Positions 1 through 10,715 of a stretch of DNA of 64,000 bases are shown here, piece after piece (position 1 is the stretch's first letter; each line of letters starts with the position of its first letter). The position numbers and the translations under genes were made by a program. Origin of the DNA: Tenodera sinensis (taxonomy: Eukaryota > Arthropoda > Insecta > Mantodea > Mantidae); assembly GCA_030765045.1 (NCBI GenBank), contig CM060962.1:216502655-216566654 (forward strand), written 5' to 3'. Under the pieces are notes generated by a model that saw nothing but the letters and a program-made list of their open reading frames with translations, did not search any database and was not told the DNA's origin.

Positions 1-9
1 GTTCCGCAA

Positions 10-2640
10 ATGGCGACAAGTTGCGGTATAAAATTTGTGGATGTACCAGAATGTATTAAGAAACTATCTTCTTTGGAGGAACGATTATGCAGTCCTTATA
101 TACCGTTTATGCAAATGCGACCTTTGAAAGCTTTTGCACTTAATCCACAATTAGGAGTAAAGGGCTCGGTTGTAAATATTCCAATTGATATCAACGAGTG
201 CCTACATGTTCTACCAAGATCTTTCGATGATATGGCAACAATGCAGTTATAGTTAAAGCGGCATATTTTGCACAAATCGTACTACATGTATGAAACAATT
301 AGACCAGCAGTCGTCTGTGACGCGTTGAAATACCTACAAGAAACTCCACTCTATAAGAATAATGGTATCCAAATAGACAAATTGTATTTAAAAAGATATG
401 AAAAACAATACACAGAAAATGTGGAGTTCATCGTCGACGATAAAGCTAAAGAGACAAATTCTCTGGAAATCAGAGCGGAATATGAATCTACAATAGGGCA
501 TGAAAGTGAGGACGACGAAGGGGAAGAAGTACTTTTAATGTCCAAAAATAAAATAGGGGCAAATACGATAGAAATAATAGCACCAGGGCAGGACAAAAGA
601 CCAGTCGCTTGGCATTTAATAGAAAATTTCGATGAACTTTGCTTTCCTAAAATATTCGCGGGCCAGCCTTTTAATGTGCCAAAATATCTTACAAATAGCG
701 ATCGCGCTAAATCTGAATGTAGACGAGTTGATGGCAGATATTCCATACCAAGCAGACTGTTGTTCATGGCCAACCAGAAGATAGAAAGACAATGTGTGGC
801 TAGTATGAATATGTGCTTGAGGAAAACGAAGAGATCCTCCAATAAAATTAATGCAGGGAATTTACTAAATCAGGAATTTGTCAATAATTTAATTAAAGTT
901 AACAGTGGCTATCAGTTCACCAGAGACATCGGATCTAGTCCAGCATTCTGGGAGAAAAAGAAGAAGGATTTAATAGCAATGATCAGACAATTAGAAAAAC
1001 CGACTCTGTTTCTCACCTTATCTGCAGCAGAAAGTTGGTGGCCCGAACTTCTTTCATCATTATACCATATGAAACATAATAAGAAGTTAACTATGAAAGA
1101 AGCACTTGAAATGAGCAACAATGAAAAGACGCTGTTAATTAGGGATGATCCTGTTACGTGTGCTCGATATTTCGATTACAAGATTTCATCTTTCTTAAAA
1201 TTACTTACAGCACAGCACAGTATATTTGATCAGCATGCCGTCGAAGATTATTATCGGAGGGTAGAATTTCAAGTGCGGGGCTCCCCACACGAACACATGT
1301 TTCTCTGGTTGAAAGATTCTCCGAGTTATAATCCATCAAACAAAGAATCAATCAAAGAAGTTACACATTTTATTGATAAATACATCACTTGCGAGTACAA
1401 TGAAAATGATCCATACATGGCTCTTCAGAAACACAAACACACATATACCTGCTATAAAGGTAGGAAGAATAAAATGTCATGCAGATTTCATTTCCCCTTA
1501 CCTATGATGCCTAGAACCATTATTTTGACTCCATTGCTGGAGCCTGAAAACAGCAATGAAACAAGGGACCACCTGAAGAAGATAAATAAGTTGATGAGCT
1601 ATTTTTAGAAAAAGTTAGAATCAATTTCTTTCGTAGACATTTTAAAGAAACTTGATATGACTGAAATGCAGTACTTGAACGTAATAAGATCATCTTTGAA
1701 GCACACACGCGTGTTCTTAAAAAGATCTAGTTTAGAAGTTGGTATTAATGCTTACAATAAAGATATGTTGCACTTGTTTGAATCGAACATGGACATACAG
1801 CTAGTTCTGGAAGAGTACGGATTGGCAACTTATATAATAAAGTACATAGCTAAAGTAGAATCTGGGTTGTCAAAGCTTCTGAGAAATGCAGAGAAAGACG
1901 TACAATCAGGGAATCAGAGCTTAAAGGAAAAATTGCGCAAAATAGCCAACGTGTTTTTAAACAGCAGTTTAATGTCTGTTCAAGAAGTAGCTTATTTTGT
2001 GCTTTCTCTCTCTATGTCAAAGTGCAGCAGAAAGGTCATCTTTATAAATACTAGTCCGTCCCAAGAGCGGGTAGTGATGCTGAAGAACAAGAGAGCCTTA
2101 GAACAGCTGCCGATCGATTCGGAAGACGTTTATATCCAAGATGTTATACAGAAATACTGCCAACGTCCAAAACATTTAGAAAATGTGTGTTTAGCAGAAT
2201 TTGTGGCTAGTTATTATAAGCCCTACAACAAACCAGTTCGTGAAATAAATGATGATGAAGATGCAGACACAGCAGTAAAAAAGAGAGGAAAGCCTGCAGT
2301 GATCAGATACAGGAGATATAAGTTGGCGCAAGATCCCGATAATTATTACAGAGAACGAGTGCTCCTGATGGTACCATTTAGAGATGAGTTTCATGACATA
2401 GAGAGCAAGAATTGCTACGAATTGTATTGTGCTAAATTGGAAGAAATAAAAAATAATGAAAACAAGTTTTCTATTAAAACGGATGAAGCTCTAGACGAAG
2501 CCTTGCAGACAGTTGATAACATTTTTGAAAATGATGACGCAGAACTTCAGAACGAAGAAGCAATAAATGAGGTGGACATTTTGGAACAAGGAGGCTTGGA
2601 AGTGGCTGATAAACAAGGCATAAATAGATTTGCAATTCCT
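10..2640 (+). pseudogene. Helentron protein, N-terminal and Rep (HUH, two-Tyr) part
   Basis: This is the N-terminal half of a Helitron/Helentron transposase, which nicks and joins single-stranded DNA for rolling-circle transposition. One reading frame runs from 10 to 3390 and is broken by stops at 250-252, 1606-1608 and 3388-3390. The first part (10-330) matches the Helitron N-terminal region in style (SSLEERLCSPYIPFMQMR, then HKSYYMYETIRP). The Rep core has EFQVRGSPHEHMFLWL, where the HUH motif reads His-Glu-His at 1288-1296, then the Cys/His-containing segment KHKHTYTCYKGRK. The paired catalytic tyrosines sit in TYIIKYIAK at 1831 and 1843. Recognition is from family motifs. The left end of the element lies outside the window, and the stops make the copy inactive. 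Confidence 0.9.
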
Positions 2641-4060
2641 AGAAGGGTATCCAGAGAAGAAATGTTTGAATTATTGAACAAATTAAATGGAAAACAGAGA
2701 GAACTTATTATGCATGTGCTAAACAGTTTTAAAATTAACAGGCTGCCAATGAGGATATTTCTAAGTGGCTCTGCTGGAGTAGGAAAAAGTACGGTCATAA
2801 ATGCGCTGTATCAGACGATAACACATTACTTTGACAGCTTACCGGGAGGCGACAAGGATAAAATTGTAGTACTACTGTGCGCCCCATCAGGTAAGGCGGC
2901 ATTCCTGATTAACGGAATCACACTACACACAGCTTTCGCTTTACCTGTGACACAATTTTCTGGCAACATGCCCTCCCTATCCAGCGACTTAGCCAATACG
3001 ATCAGAGAGAAATTGTTTAATTTGAAGCTGCTAATTATTGACGAGATATCGATGGTTGGAAGTGAAATGTTCAGCAGAGTCGATAGCAGACTGCGACAGA
3101 TACTGGGTATTGACGTCTCTTTTGGAGGAGCTTCGGTAATAACAGTCGGTGACCTTCATCAGTTACAACCTGTAATGGACACTCCAATTTATAAATTTGC
3201 TTCAAAACAATTCGCTTCATTAATCGATAGAAATCCACTGTGGGATGAGTTTGAATTTTATGAATTAACAGAAATAATGAGGCAAAGAGATGAACTAGAG
3301 TTTGTAAAATTCTTAAATAATTTAGCTATTTCGAAAATAAGCACAAGCGACACTAAATTAATAAATTCTAGAGCTGTGGAAACAAATTAAGTGCCTGAGA
3401 GCGCAATAAGATTATTTACAAGAAACGTAGATGTACAGGAATATAATGACAAGAGAATAACAAGCCATGCTGCTGAAGAGTTCTTATCAGTAGCAAGGGA
3501 TTTCATTATAGGAAAAGTATCTGAAAGCGCTAAAAATGGCGTCTTGAGTGCATTGAGAAAAAAAGAAAAAGGTAACGAAAGTCAATGGATTGCCTCATGA
3601 ATTGAGGTTAAAAATCGGTATTAAGTACATGATAACGAGCAACATAGATGTAGAGGATGGCTTAGTCAATGGAGCATGCGGTATACTCAAAGAAATTGAT
3701 TTGAAACCCAATTCCGGTGAACCGAATATAATATTCCTGGACTTCGGTGACGAAAATGTTGGTCGAAAAGCAAGAATGGTACGATTCACTTATATGAAAA
3801 ACAAAAATATTAATAAAAATTTTACTCCATTAGATTTAAAAAGGCAAATATAAATGTATCAAACAAGCTGGAGCAACAAGTAATTCGAGTACAGTTTCCG
3901 GTTGTGTGCGCCGTCAACGACAAACATATAAAGAAATATGCATCAACTTTACAAAATGCAAAAGAATTAGTAGGTCAATGCTTTATGTTGCTCTGAACAG
4001 AGTGACCACTTTGTCTGGGTTATACCTTATAGGTGAAGTTAAATATCCCCAGGCCCCTAG
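2641..4060 (+). pseudogene. Helentron PIF1-type helicase domain
   Basis: This SF1B helicase domain continues from the Rep part and would unwind DNA during rolling-circle transposition. Visible motifs are Walker A GSAGVGKS (2767-2790), Walker B LLIIDEISMV (near 3031-3060), motif III GDLHQLQPV (near 3151), and the motif VI-like LYVALNRVTTLSGLYLIGE (near 3981-4040). It is broken by a stop at 3388-3390, a frameshift near 3590, a stop at 3851-3853 and a second frameshift between about 3860 and 3910. All core motifs survive across the frames, so the decay is moderate and looks like point and indel damage rather than rearrangement. Confidence 0.9.
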
Positions 4061-4610
4061 AGGCAGTGACCCTATAATGGCAGAAATGCTTAGATTAAGA
4101 CAAGAAAAATGTCTGAAATTGTCTTATAATACTTTAAGGGAGGACAGAGGAATAAAAATCATCTACCAAAATGTTAATTCACTGCAGAATAAAATAGATT
4201 GTATAAGGTCAGATCAGTGCTACAGCTATGGGAACATCCTAATATTCAGTGAAACTTTAGCCTCTCTTCAACATAAATTGAGTATAGATGGTTACAGAGA
4301 AATGTTACGGATTGAATTTTCAAAAAAAAATCACGAAGAATATGCATATATATAGAAGAAGAGATTCAAGTACAGGATGTAAATTACATTAATACTGTAG
4401 ATAATGCCGGCCACATTGATTTAATTTCATTTCAGATTAAGAAGCACTACATAGTCTGTAGATACAAGTTTCCCTGAGCCAGAAATAATACTTTTGAAGA
4501 TGCTATACATAAAGTTTTTAAAAATATAAATTTGGATCAAATCGTATTAATGGGGGATTTTAATTACGATAATTACGAGGAAACAAAAAAATATATATTT
4601 TTTTTTGTTT
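4061..4610 (+). pseudogene. Helentron endonuclease (EEP) domain, N-terminal part
   Basis: Fused after the helicase is an exonuclease-endonuclease-phosphatase domain of the LINE type, the feature that separates Helentrons from canonical Helitrons. IIYQNVNSLQNKIDCI (near 4148) is the typical start, ILIFSETLAS carries the early acidic motif, and MGDFNYD (near 4550-4570) is the internal GDFN motif. A frameshift occurs at the (TA)n tract near 4340-4355, and one stop follows near 4476. The domain is cut at 4610 by the hAT insertion and resumes at 16727. Confidence 0.85.
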
Positions 4611-4618
4611 CCTATATA
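4611..4618. repeat. Left target-site duplication of the hAT insertion
   Basis: CCTATATA immediately precedes the hAT end CAGGCCCG. The same 8 bp follow the right end at 16719-16726. Eight-bp duplications are the hallmark of hAT integration. Confidence 0.92.
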
Positions 4619-4732
4619 CAGGCCCGAATTTAGGACTTCTGACGCCTCTGGGAGGGAAAAAAAAAACTTAAATTTTCACAACATAGAGAATGGTTTCACT
4701 AGTTTGGATACTTAAGTATCAGTGGCAAACAC

Positions 4733-4835
4733 CATAAGTGATATTCAAGATGCTCTCGGGCTTCGAGCCAGGTGTAGTGATGAAAAGACATCGACGTTTC
4801 TGGAGTGTACATCTCTCCCATCTTCAGGATGAATG
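4733..4835 (-). repeat. Left arm of the ribozyme-bearing inverted repeat
   Basis: About 100 bp here match the reverse complement of roughly 15245-15350 with few changes. The two arms enclose the whole 10.4-kb cluster of LINE and Penelope-like sequences. Each arm is adjoined on its inner side by a LINE poly(A). Confidence 0.85.
4789..4831 (-). ncRNA. Hammerhead-type ribozyme motif (left copy)
   Basis: Read on the minus strand: CATC, then the core CTGAAGA, a stem II built from GGAG and CTCC around a nine-base loop, then GAAA, C, GTC and GATG. CATC/GATG can pair as stem I, and GTC sits at the expected cleavage position. Stem III is minimal (C-G, within ACGT), as described for hammerheads of Penelope-like elements. 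One stem II base pair of the right copy is lost here (CTCCA instead of CTCCC). Confidence 0.65.
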
Positions 4836-4980
4836 ACTAGCTATTTTTTTTAAGGGCTTTTTTTTTTTAAATAAAGGGGAGACAGATAGAGAGTTGGAGA
4901 TAAAGAGTGGCTTATTTCGCCGGGAGTGCGGGATAAATTAGGATTTCAAGGTGAGTATTAGGAGGGGTGTGGGGTTGTGA

Positions 4981-5003
4981 CCGGGTCCCGCTTAGCACCC
5001 CGG
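4981..5003 (-). promoter_or_regulatory. 3' UTR stem-loop with conserved loop, copy a
   Basis: On the minus strand, stem CCGGG pairs with CCCGG around loop GTGCTAAGCGGGA. The same loop with different pairing stems occurs in copies b, c, d and the Jockey fragment. An upstream perfect palindrome, CCACATGCTATAGCATGTGG, lies at 5022-5041. Confidence 0.75.
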
Positions 5004-5155
5004 ACAGTAAGGTTGTGCTGGCCACATGCTATAGCATGTGGGTACGTTGGGTACGGAGTCTGAGTAACACCGTGGGGAGTGCGGTATTTTGTTAACGTAG
5101 GTGGTGTGTTTCGGTGTTGGGGACGGACGGACGAGACGGAATTAATACTAGGTTG

Positions 5156-6615
5156 TTAAGAGTGCGTGTTGGGTAAGGTGGTGAGGTGGGGTGAGTCCCC
5201 AGACAGTGATCCACGTCTTGAGGTGTGGCAATGCTTTGGTTTTGACAGCAGGATTTTGGTGTAGTCGTTTGGTCCTGAAGTGGGTCGTCTTTTGGTGAGC
5301 GTTGTCTGGAATTTGCGTCCTAGAGTGATGTATGCAGTTGCAGTGGAGTGTTGTGTGGACGGGGATGGTGTGCGTGATGTGCTGGCGGTTGCTGAAGAAG
5401 GTGAGGCCGCGCTGAGTCTTGGCCGGCAACCAAAGCGCTCTTCTTGTTTCGTGATGGCGGAGATGATGGTAGTAGTCTGTTCACTTAACTGCTCACAGAG
5501 TTGCTTGTAGGTGATGGAAGTTCTAGTTGTGTTGATGTAGTCTACAATTTTCTCCAGCTTAGTCTTAAAGTAGGTCTTCTCAGTATCTGAAGCTTGCTGG
5601 ATTTCACGGAGTCGGGCGATCTCCTCCTTCATGAGGCGAAGAGTGTCCTCCAACTGAGTTACTCTGCCAACAAGCTCTTGTAGTAGTCCGGTGGAAGTTT
5701 GGGGTGGTGGAAGTGTGTCTCTTGTTGTGCGGCTGGTGGTGACGTGTTAGTCTGGACGTTCGGCGTAGAGTGCGGCTGTTTAGCTTGTTTTCTTGTAGCT
5801 GATTGTGCGGCTGGTGGTGGTGTGTTGGTCTGGACAATCGGTGAAGAGTGCGGCTGTTCGGCTTGTTGGGTTCTAGGGCGTCTGGGGCACACCGATTGCC
5901 CGGTGTAGTGGCCCGTGCAGTTACAGGTTGCACAGTACACGCGTCGGTGTGCCATACTATGTTCGGTGCAGTTGTTGGTCAATCTTCGGGTGCCACAGTA
6001 GTGACACCGGGGTGCGGCTGTGCAGGTCGTTGCTAGATGACCATACTGGCAACAGCGCCGGCATGGAACAGGACGGACGCAGCGGCTTTTCTCCACTCTG
6101 AGCACCTGTCCAAGGACCGGTAACCCATCACGAAGGGCAGCACGGAAGTGGGTCTCGCCCAGTAGCTCCAGCCTGACCAGAGGTGATGGTCCTCTAGCTG
6201 TGTGTATCCGTTCCACACGGGTCGCACATGGCCAAAGATGTTGGGCGGCGCAGAGAAGCAGTGGGTCCGGTATTTGACGATGAACTCCCCGGACGACTGC
6301 GTTGAAGCGGTGTAGAGTGCGGTTGTGTTCTGGTTGTGCGTCTGGTGGTTGTGGTTGGCGAGAGGTTACTGAAAGTTCGGCGCTAATCTTGTCTGGCTGT
6401 GGTGCGCCAGGTGATGGCGTGTTGTCTGACTGTGATACGGCAGGTGATGGCTCGTTTTCCGGCTGTGGTGGCAATGGACGTTCGATCTGTTCGGTCCTCT
6501 CCTTTTCTACATCGCTGTGTCTAGAAGAAACAGCGTCAGCAGAGTTAGCGGCCCGGGGATTTTCTCGCGGGGGCTTGGCGGCCGTTGCTGTCTTCTTCTT
6601 GCTATTTTTCCCCAT
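5156..6615 (-). pseudogene. Gag-like ORF1 of copy a (RRM-like plus zinc knuckles)
   Basis: The ORF starts MGKNSKKK at 6615 and reads 318 codons to a stop at 5659-5661; a second frame (5653-5156) continues the C-terminal part, so one frameshift is needed. Order: Lys-rich start, Pro/Ser-rich linker, RRM-like segment (VVRGVHRQIPDPLL ... RLELLGE), and a Cys/His cluster beginning CRRCCQYGHLATTC and containing three zinc-knuckle-like modules. A coiled-coil-like region follows (LRLMKEEIARLREIQQ). Proteins of this type coat LINE RNA as the gag-like ORF1p of Jockey-clade elements. The RRM call is by pattern only. Confidence 0.75.
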
Positions 6616-6652
6616 GCTTCCACGTCTAACGTCGGTGATGGCCGTGCGGCGA

Positions 6653-6688
<36 letters not shown>

Positions 6689-6787
6689 GGGAGACAGAAA
6701 GAGAGTTGGCTTATTACGCCGGGAAGGGAAAAGGGTTACGGGATGGGTTTTCTCGGGGGGATAAGGGGAGAAGTGTGACGTAGGTGG

Positions 6788-6811
6788 TGAGGTACCGCCG
6801 AAGCACCCTCG
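6788..6811 (-). promoter_or_regulatory. 3' UTR stem-loop with conserved loop, copy b
   Basis: Minus strand: GAGG pairs with CCTC around loop GTGCTTCGGCGGTA. A perfect 8-bp hairpin with a 2-nt loop (GCCGGTAA / TTACCGGC) lies just upstream at 6829-6846, and a 9-bp hairpin (GTGACAGTC / GACTGTCAC) at 6866-6896. Confidence 0.75.
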
Positions 6812-7001
6812 CAGTGCGTTGGGGTACAGCCGGTAAGATTACCGGCATCGCGTAAGGATTGCCGGGTGACAGTCATGAACAAGCCCTGACTGTCACGCGC
6901 GGGATGTGGACGTGGGATATGGTTCGAAGTATATGTGTTTTTCTGCGAAGGCTGTGCAGGGGGTTCCGAGGAACTGCGATGGCTGCGGTGGCACTTGACT
7001 T

Positions 7002-8609
7002 TCAAGTGTGTAGGAAATCAGTGGCGTCGAGACCGGATGCACTGCAGTCTCTTCTTTTGCACCTGTAGTCGCAGGGACGTGTTCCGTGGCTAACAAAACC
7101 ATATCTATTGAAGCGGTCGAGTTCTTCCTGTGTCGGTATCCTGCGTTCACTTGTCTGTGGAGTTGTCGTTGCTAGTTGAGGCAAAGTGGTCCAGGAGTGA
7201 CTGTTGGGTTCTGATGTAAGTATGGAGGTCTGCGTGCAGGCTTCGTGTGTCGTGGTTGCAGTTTTTTTTGCCATTTGTTGAAGTGTGCGTTGTATTGAAT
7301 CCATGGAGGTTGTGTTGTTGTCGTCCAGTTTCCAGGTCGTGGTGCATAGTCCTTCCAGGATTTTTATTGCTGCGTTGAAGTCGGCAGAGTGTTGGAGAAG
7401 TCGTCGGTGAATTAAAGTGATTTCTTTAAGGTGTGTCCTGCGGAGAGAGTTGGTTTTCTTGTTGCTTTTCCGGATGTCTGTGAGAAGTGACGTCAAACGG
7501 CCAGTTGTGGAGTTGTGTTGCTCGCGTCCTGCATCTATGGCGTCCTGCAGTTGAGTTTGGACTGTAGCAGAAGAGGTGGCTATGGTGGACACGGCGGCGG
7601 TGATTTGAAGTAAGGTCTCGTCGATTTTGTCAAGTCTTTGGTGAAGATGATGAACGTCGTGGCGGATGTCCTCTGCTTCGTTCCTGGGCAGTGATGCACT
7701 TGCAGTGGTGGCTTAGGTTGGAGTGTACTGTTGTGCTGGTGAAGATACTGCGTTGGTTGGTGCTAGTCGGCGAAGAGGCTGTGAGACTGTGGTGGCTGGT
7801 GCTGGTTGGCGAAGAGGCTGTGAATCTGCGGTGGCTGGTGCTGGTTTCGATGTCGAAGCTCTTGGGTAACATGGGCACAGCGCCTGGCCTGTGAAATGGC
7901 CGAAGCCATTACAGGTGGCGCAGTACCGACGTCTTCTGCGTAGGTCGTGGCTGGTGCAGTCCTGTGTGAGGCACTGGGCCCCACAATAGTGGCACCTAGG
8001 AGCAGCGTTGCATGTGGTGACGTCGTGACCAAAGAGACAGCATCGGCGGCAGGGCACTCGTTTGGTGGTTCTGGCTGGATCGACGAGCAGGCGTCGCCCG
8101 AGTAGGGTTAGACCCGTCCTCAAGGCGGCTTCACTGTCGGTGGTGTCTGCGAGGACGATTCGAAGAAGGTGTGAAGGTCCCTGAGAGGTGATGATGCGAG
8201 TGGCCCTCACTGCAGAGGGCCACTTCTGTCTTGCTGCGTGTAGAACATGTCTCTCAGGGATGTCTCAAGGCACTCCTCGTATGATGAGACTGGTCCCCTG
8301 GAAGGGACCAGAGTGTGCAGGCGGCGATGGTGAGTTGTCCGGGAGATGGACGGTAGACTGTAGTGACAAAGCCGGCAATCCCGGGATTGGCACTCCCACT
8401 ACCTTTCCCGGGGAGCTGACTCACTGTCTTGGCAATTGGTTCTCTAGCTGCGGTGTAGTGGCGCTAGGTGTGGCTCCGGACGGAACTACGGTGACTGCGC
8501 TGACTGCCTCAATATTTTCTGGTGTGGCGATGCTTTCAGGTTCCCGGGCCGATGAGGCTCCATTGCCCGGTGAAGACGGCGATTTCCGGCGGTGCTTTCT
8601 TCTTCCCAT
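7002..8609 (-). pseudogene. Gag-like ORF1 of copy b, interrupted by stops
   Basis: ATG at 8609 begins MGRRKHRRKSPSSP, nearly the same start as copy c. One frame is kept from 8609 to 7002 (about 535 codons), but stops interrupt it, the first near 8421. The middle part holds ATRIITSQGPSHLLRIVLAD (RRM-like strand region) and the zinc-knuckle block starting PCRRCCLFGHDVTTC. The C-terminal part (7592-7002) has a predicted helical segment and ends in HGTRPCDYRCKRRDC, a Cys cluster also present in copy c. Frame retention despite stops suggests recent point mutation only. Confidence 0.75.
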
Positions 8610-8629
8610 GTTGCCTCTTTTTTTGACCC

Positions 8630-9681
8630 GAGTGAAGGGACTAGTACTGTCAGCCAGTACGTACCGAGTAGAAAACACCCAGTCTAGTGTGGAGGTGGTT
8701 CACCGCTCCGTTGGAATCTGTGTTTTCTGAGTCGGTCGATTTCCAATTTTAAGGCTGGTTTCCAAGATGGACTAAACTGCAATCCAGCGTCCCGGTTCAG
8801 TGTACTCTTCTCGGAGGAGATAGCCAGAGCCTCCTTAACCCTCCGTTCCCACAAACAGCTACATTTTGCCACAATGGTCGTTTCTTTGAAGTTAGCTCTG
8901 TGGTCTTTTTCAAAGCAGTGCTCCGCCAGCCCTGACTTTTCAGCCTGCATTAATCGTATGGACCGTTCGTGCTCCTTGACTCTGGTGGAAATGGTCCTGC
9001 CGGTTTGCCCTATGTACGGCGTCCCGCATTCACAGGGGATACGGTATACCCCTGGTACATTAAGGTGCAGTTTGTCCTTTACCGGTCTGACTAGGTGTTG
9101 GATCTTCAAAGGCGGCTTGTGGATGGTTCTGATGTTGTGTTTTGCGACAATTCTAGTGATTCTGCCGAACAGATTGCCAGTGTATGGGATGCAGGCAGTG
9201 GCGGTCGGCTGGTCTGGTGTTTGCTGCGTTTGTGGCTTTCCTCTCTTGGTCTTGGAGATTGAGGCTTCAATATCCTCTACGGAGTAGCCGTTTTGGCGGA
9301 ATGTGTGCCTCAGGTGCTGCAGCTCTTGTTTTAGGTGGCTGGGATTGGAGATCGACAGAGCTCTGTGGAACAGAGTGTTGAGAACTCAGACCCGTTGTGA
9401 CTTATGATGGAAACTGCGAGCATTCAAATAGAGGTCAGTATGTGTTGGTTTGCGGTATACTGCATGCCCCAGAGTACCGTTGTTGTTTCTGGAGACCAGG
9501 ATGTCCAGAAATGGCAGATTTCCGTCCTTCTCCACTTCCATGGTGAACTGAATTTGGGGTCGGAGGCTGTTGGGGTGTGTGAGAAAGCTCGGCAAAGTGT
9601 CTCGTCCATGTGGCCATATAACGAATGTGTCGTCAACATACCGGTAGAAATGAGATGGCTTAAGTGGAGCTGTGGCCAGTA
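8630..9681 (-). mobile_element. Penelope-like element, 5'-truncated 3' half
   Basis: Minus-strand 3' half of a Penelope-like retroelement. It contains the end of the RT palm, the linker and the GIY-YIG endonuclease, then ~54 bp of tail ending CCCTTCACTC at 8630. At 9681/9682 the sequence flips into an inverted copy of its own 3' region. The tail recurs on the plus strand at 10716-10806. Confidence 0.8.
8684..9681 (-). pseudogene. Penelope-like RT C-terminal part plus GIY-YIG endonuclease
   Basis: A single minus-strand frame from 9681 to 8684 is broken by one TGA at 9386-9388. It starts with APLKPSHFYRYVDDTFVIW; the RT catalytic YVDD is encoded at 9640-9629. FLDILVSRNNNGTLGHAVYRKPTHTD, split here as FLDILVSRNNNG and HAVYRKPTHTD, is the segment typical of Penelope-like RTs. 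The endonuclease has GVY (near 9052) and YIG (9016-9008), then GRTISTRVKEH with the conserved Arg and Glu. Canonical Penelope-like elements pair exactly these two domains; the endonuclease cleaves target DNA for priming. The RT fingers and most of the palm are missing. Confidence 0.88.
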
Positions 9682-9759
9682 CGGGACGCTGGATTGCAGT
9701 TTAGTCCATCTTGGAAACCAGCCTTAAAATTGGAAATCGACCGACTCAGAAAACACAGA
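9682..9759 (+). repeat. Inverted fragment of the same Penelope-like 3' region
   Basis: This segment begins CGGGACGCTGGATTGCAG and ends AAACACAGAT. It is the reverse complement of about 8718-8796, part of the endonuclease C-terminal coding region. It abuts the truncated 5' side of the minus-strand copy, giving a foldback, and is followed directly by the T run of element d. Confidence 0.85.
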
Positions 9760-9931
9760 TTTTTTTTTTAAAGCGTGGAGGGGAAAAACCCGTTACAGGC
9801 GGAGGCCGACATGCTGAGGCCAACAGTGTGAGGGTCCCTGCGCCCTGAAGGGGGAGGGTTAGTCACTAAAGAAAACCCTCCACGTGTTAGTTCGTACAAT
9901 GCTAATGTTTTCGTACATCATCGTGCGTTAG

Positions 9932-9954
9932 TCGGGTCCCGCATAGCACCCCGG
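9932..9954 (-). promoter_or_regulatory. 3' UTR stem-loop with conserved loop, element d
   Basis: Minus strand: CGGG pairs with CCCG around loop GTGCTATGCGGGA. A 5-bp hairpin GCATG / CATGC lies just upstream at 9979-9993. Confidence 0.7.
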
Positions 9955-10119
9955 TCAGTAATTGAAAGCTTTAAGCTGGCATGAAGTACATGCGAGCGAG
10001 TCAGATGTTGCTTTTTGGTAATGCCCATGAAACCTGGACAGGACCAAGAGGGTTACATGCGTTGTTAACTTGGTGTTAATATGAGACGCAATTTGTGCTT
10101 ACTTATGATTAAGGTTGCA

Positions 10120-10540
10120 TAGGCATAGGCCTGTTAGTCGTTATGGTACGTGCTAATGTTAGTGTTAGCGTAACATGGTGTAATTTGTGCAATGCTTACG
10201 GCTAGGGTTGCACAACCTGCAAGTCGTTATGATATCTGCTAATGTTAGTGTTAGCATACCTGAGGTTATTCGTGCAATATTTGAGCTTATATCTAGTGTT
10301 ACACAGGTGTTTACCTGCCAGTCGTTATGATATCTGCTAATGTTAGAGTTAGTGTAACTGAAGTTATTCGTGCAATATTTGAGCTTATATCTAGCGATGC
10401 ACAGCTGAAACCTGCAAGTCGTTATGAAATAAGCTAATGTTAGTGTTAGAGTACAAAAGATATTTTTGGTGCAATATTTAGGCTTATGTCTAGTGTTTCA
10501 CGGGTATGTACTTGCAAGTCCTTAGAATCAGCTAATGGTC
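10120..10540 (-). repeat. Tandem ~97-bp repeats in a LINE 3' UTR
   Basis: The phrase AGTCGTTATG.TAT..GCTAATGTTAG recurs with starts near 10136, 10222, 10320, 10417 and 10517, a spacing of 86 to 100 bp. Units are diverged, with shared blocks such as GTGCAATATTTGAGCTTATATCTAG (here given in part: GTGCAATATTTGAGC). Confidence 0.8.
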
Positions 10541-10555
10541 AGTGATTTTTACACA

Positions 10556-10715
10556 TGCTTAATATGAGTGCTATCGTGCTAGACTTCTACTTCGTCTGCC
10601 CGAGACAGGCAGGTCTTGTCGTGTGTGCGTGTATCCTGGATTGGCCTGGTCGTCGGAGTGTCCTACTCCATCATATGGTGGCCCGCTTTCACCGCGCACG
10701 TAGGACACTGGTGCA
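10556..10715. other. Unassigned 160 bp between element d and the Penelope tail
   Basis: GC-richer than the surrounding tandem repeats. No match is visible to the other elements of the cluster and there is no convincing reading frame. It may be the unseen 5' part of element d or a third sequence. Confidence 0.4.

Larger units (their letters stand above)
4858..6654 (-). mobile_element. Gag-only non-LTR retrotransposon, copy a
   Basis: This minus-strand element has its poly(A) tail as the T run at about 4858-4868 and its 5' end abutting the poly(T) of copy b at 6655. It has one protein region (ORF1, 6615 to 5156), a ~290-bp 3' UTR and then poly(A). No reverse transcriptase lies between ORF1 and the tail. 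The 3' end carries the family signature CCCGGCG..ATAAGCC..CTCT and GTCTCCCCTTT also seen in copies b and c. Its 5' UTR is only ~39 bp, so it may be 5'-truncated. Confidence 0.8.
6655..8629 (-). mobile_element. Gag-only non-LTR retrotransposon, copy b
   Basis: Minus-strand element with its poly(A) tail as T30 at 6655-6684, a ~317-bp 3' UTR, one ORF1 region (8609 to 7002) and no RT. The 3' tail lands only 39 bp upstream of the ATG of copy a, so the two copies sit head-to-tail. Its 5' side directly abuts the 3' end of a Penelope-like element at 8630. Confidence 0.8.
9760..10555 (-). mobile_element. Jockey-type LINE 3' end (d) with tandem-repeat 3' UTR
   Basis: A T run at 9760-9769 is followed, on the minus strand read backwards, by the 3' end TTTTTCCCCTCCACGCTTT, almost the same as the 3' end of the Jockey fragment at ~15210-15224. 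No coding sequence is visible. The body is a ~97-bp tandem repeat (10120-10540). The right limit is uncertain. Confidence 0.65.

Noticed and set aside
8188..9727. Plus-strand frames across copy b and the Penelope-like fragment
   Set aside because: Antisense shadows; GIY-YIG, YVDD and zinc-knuckle motifs are all on the minus strand.
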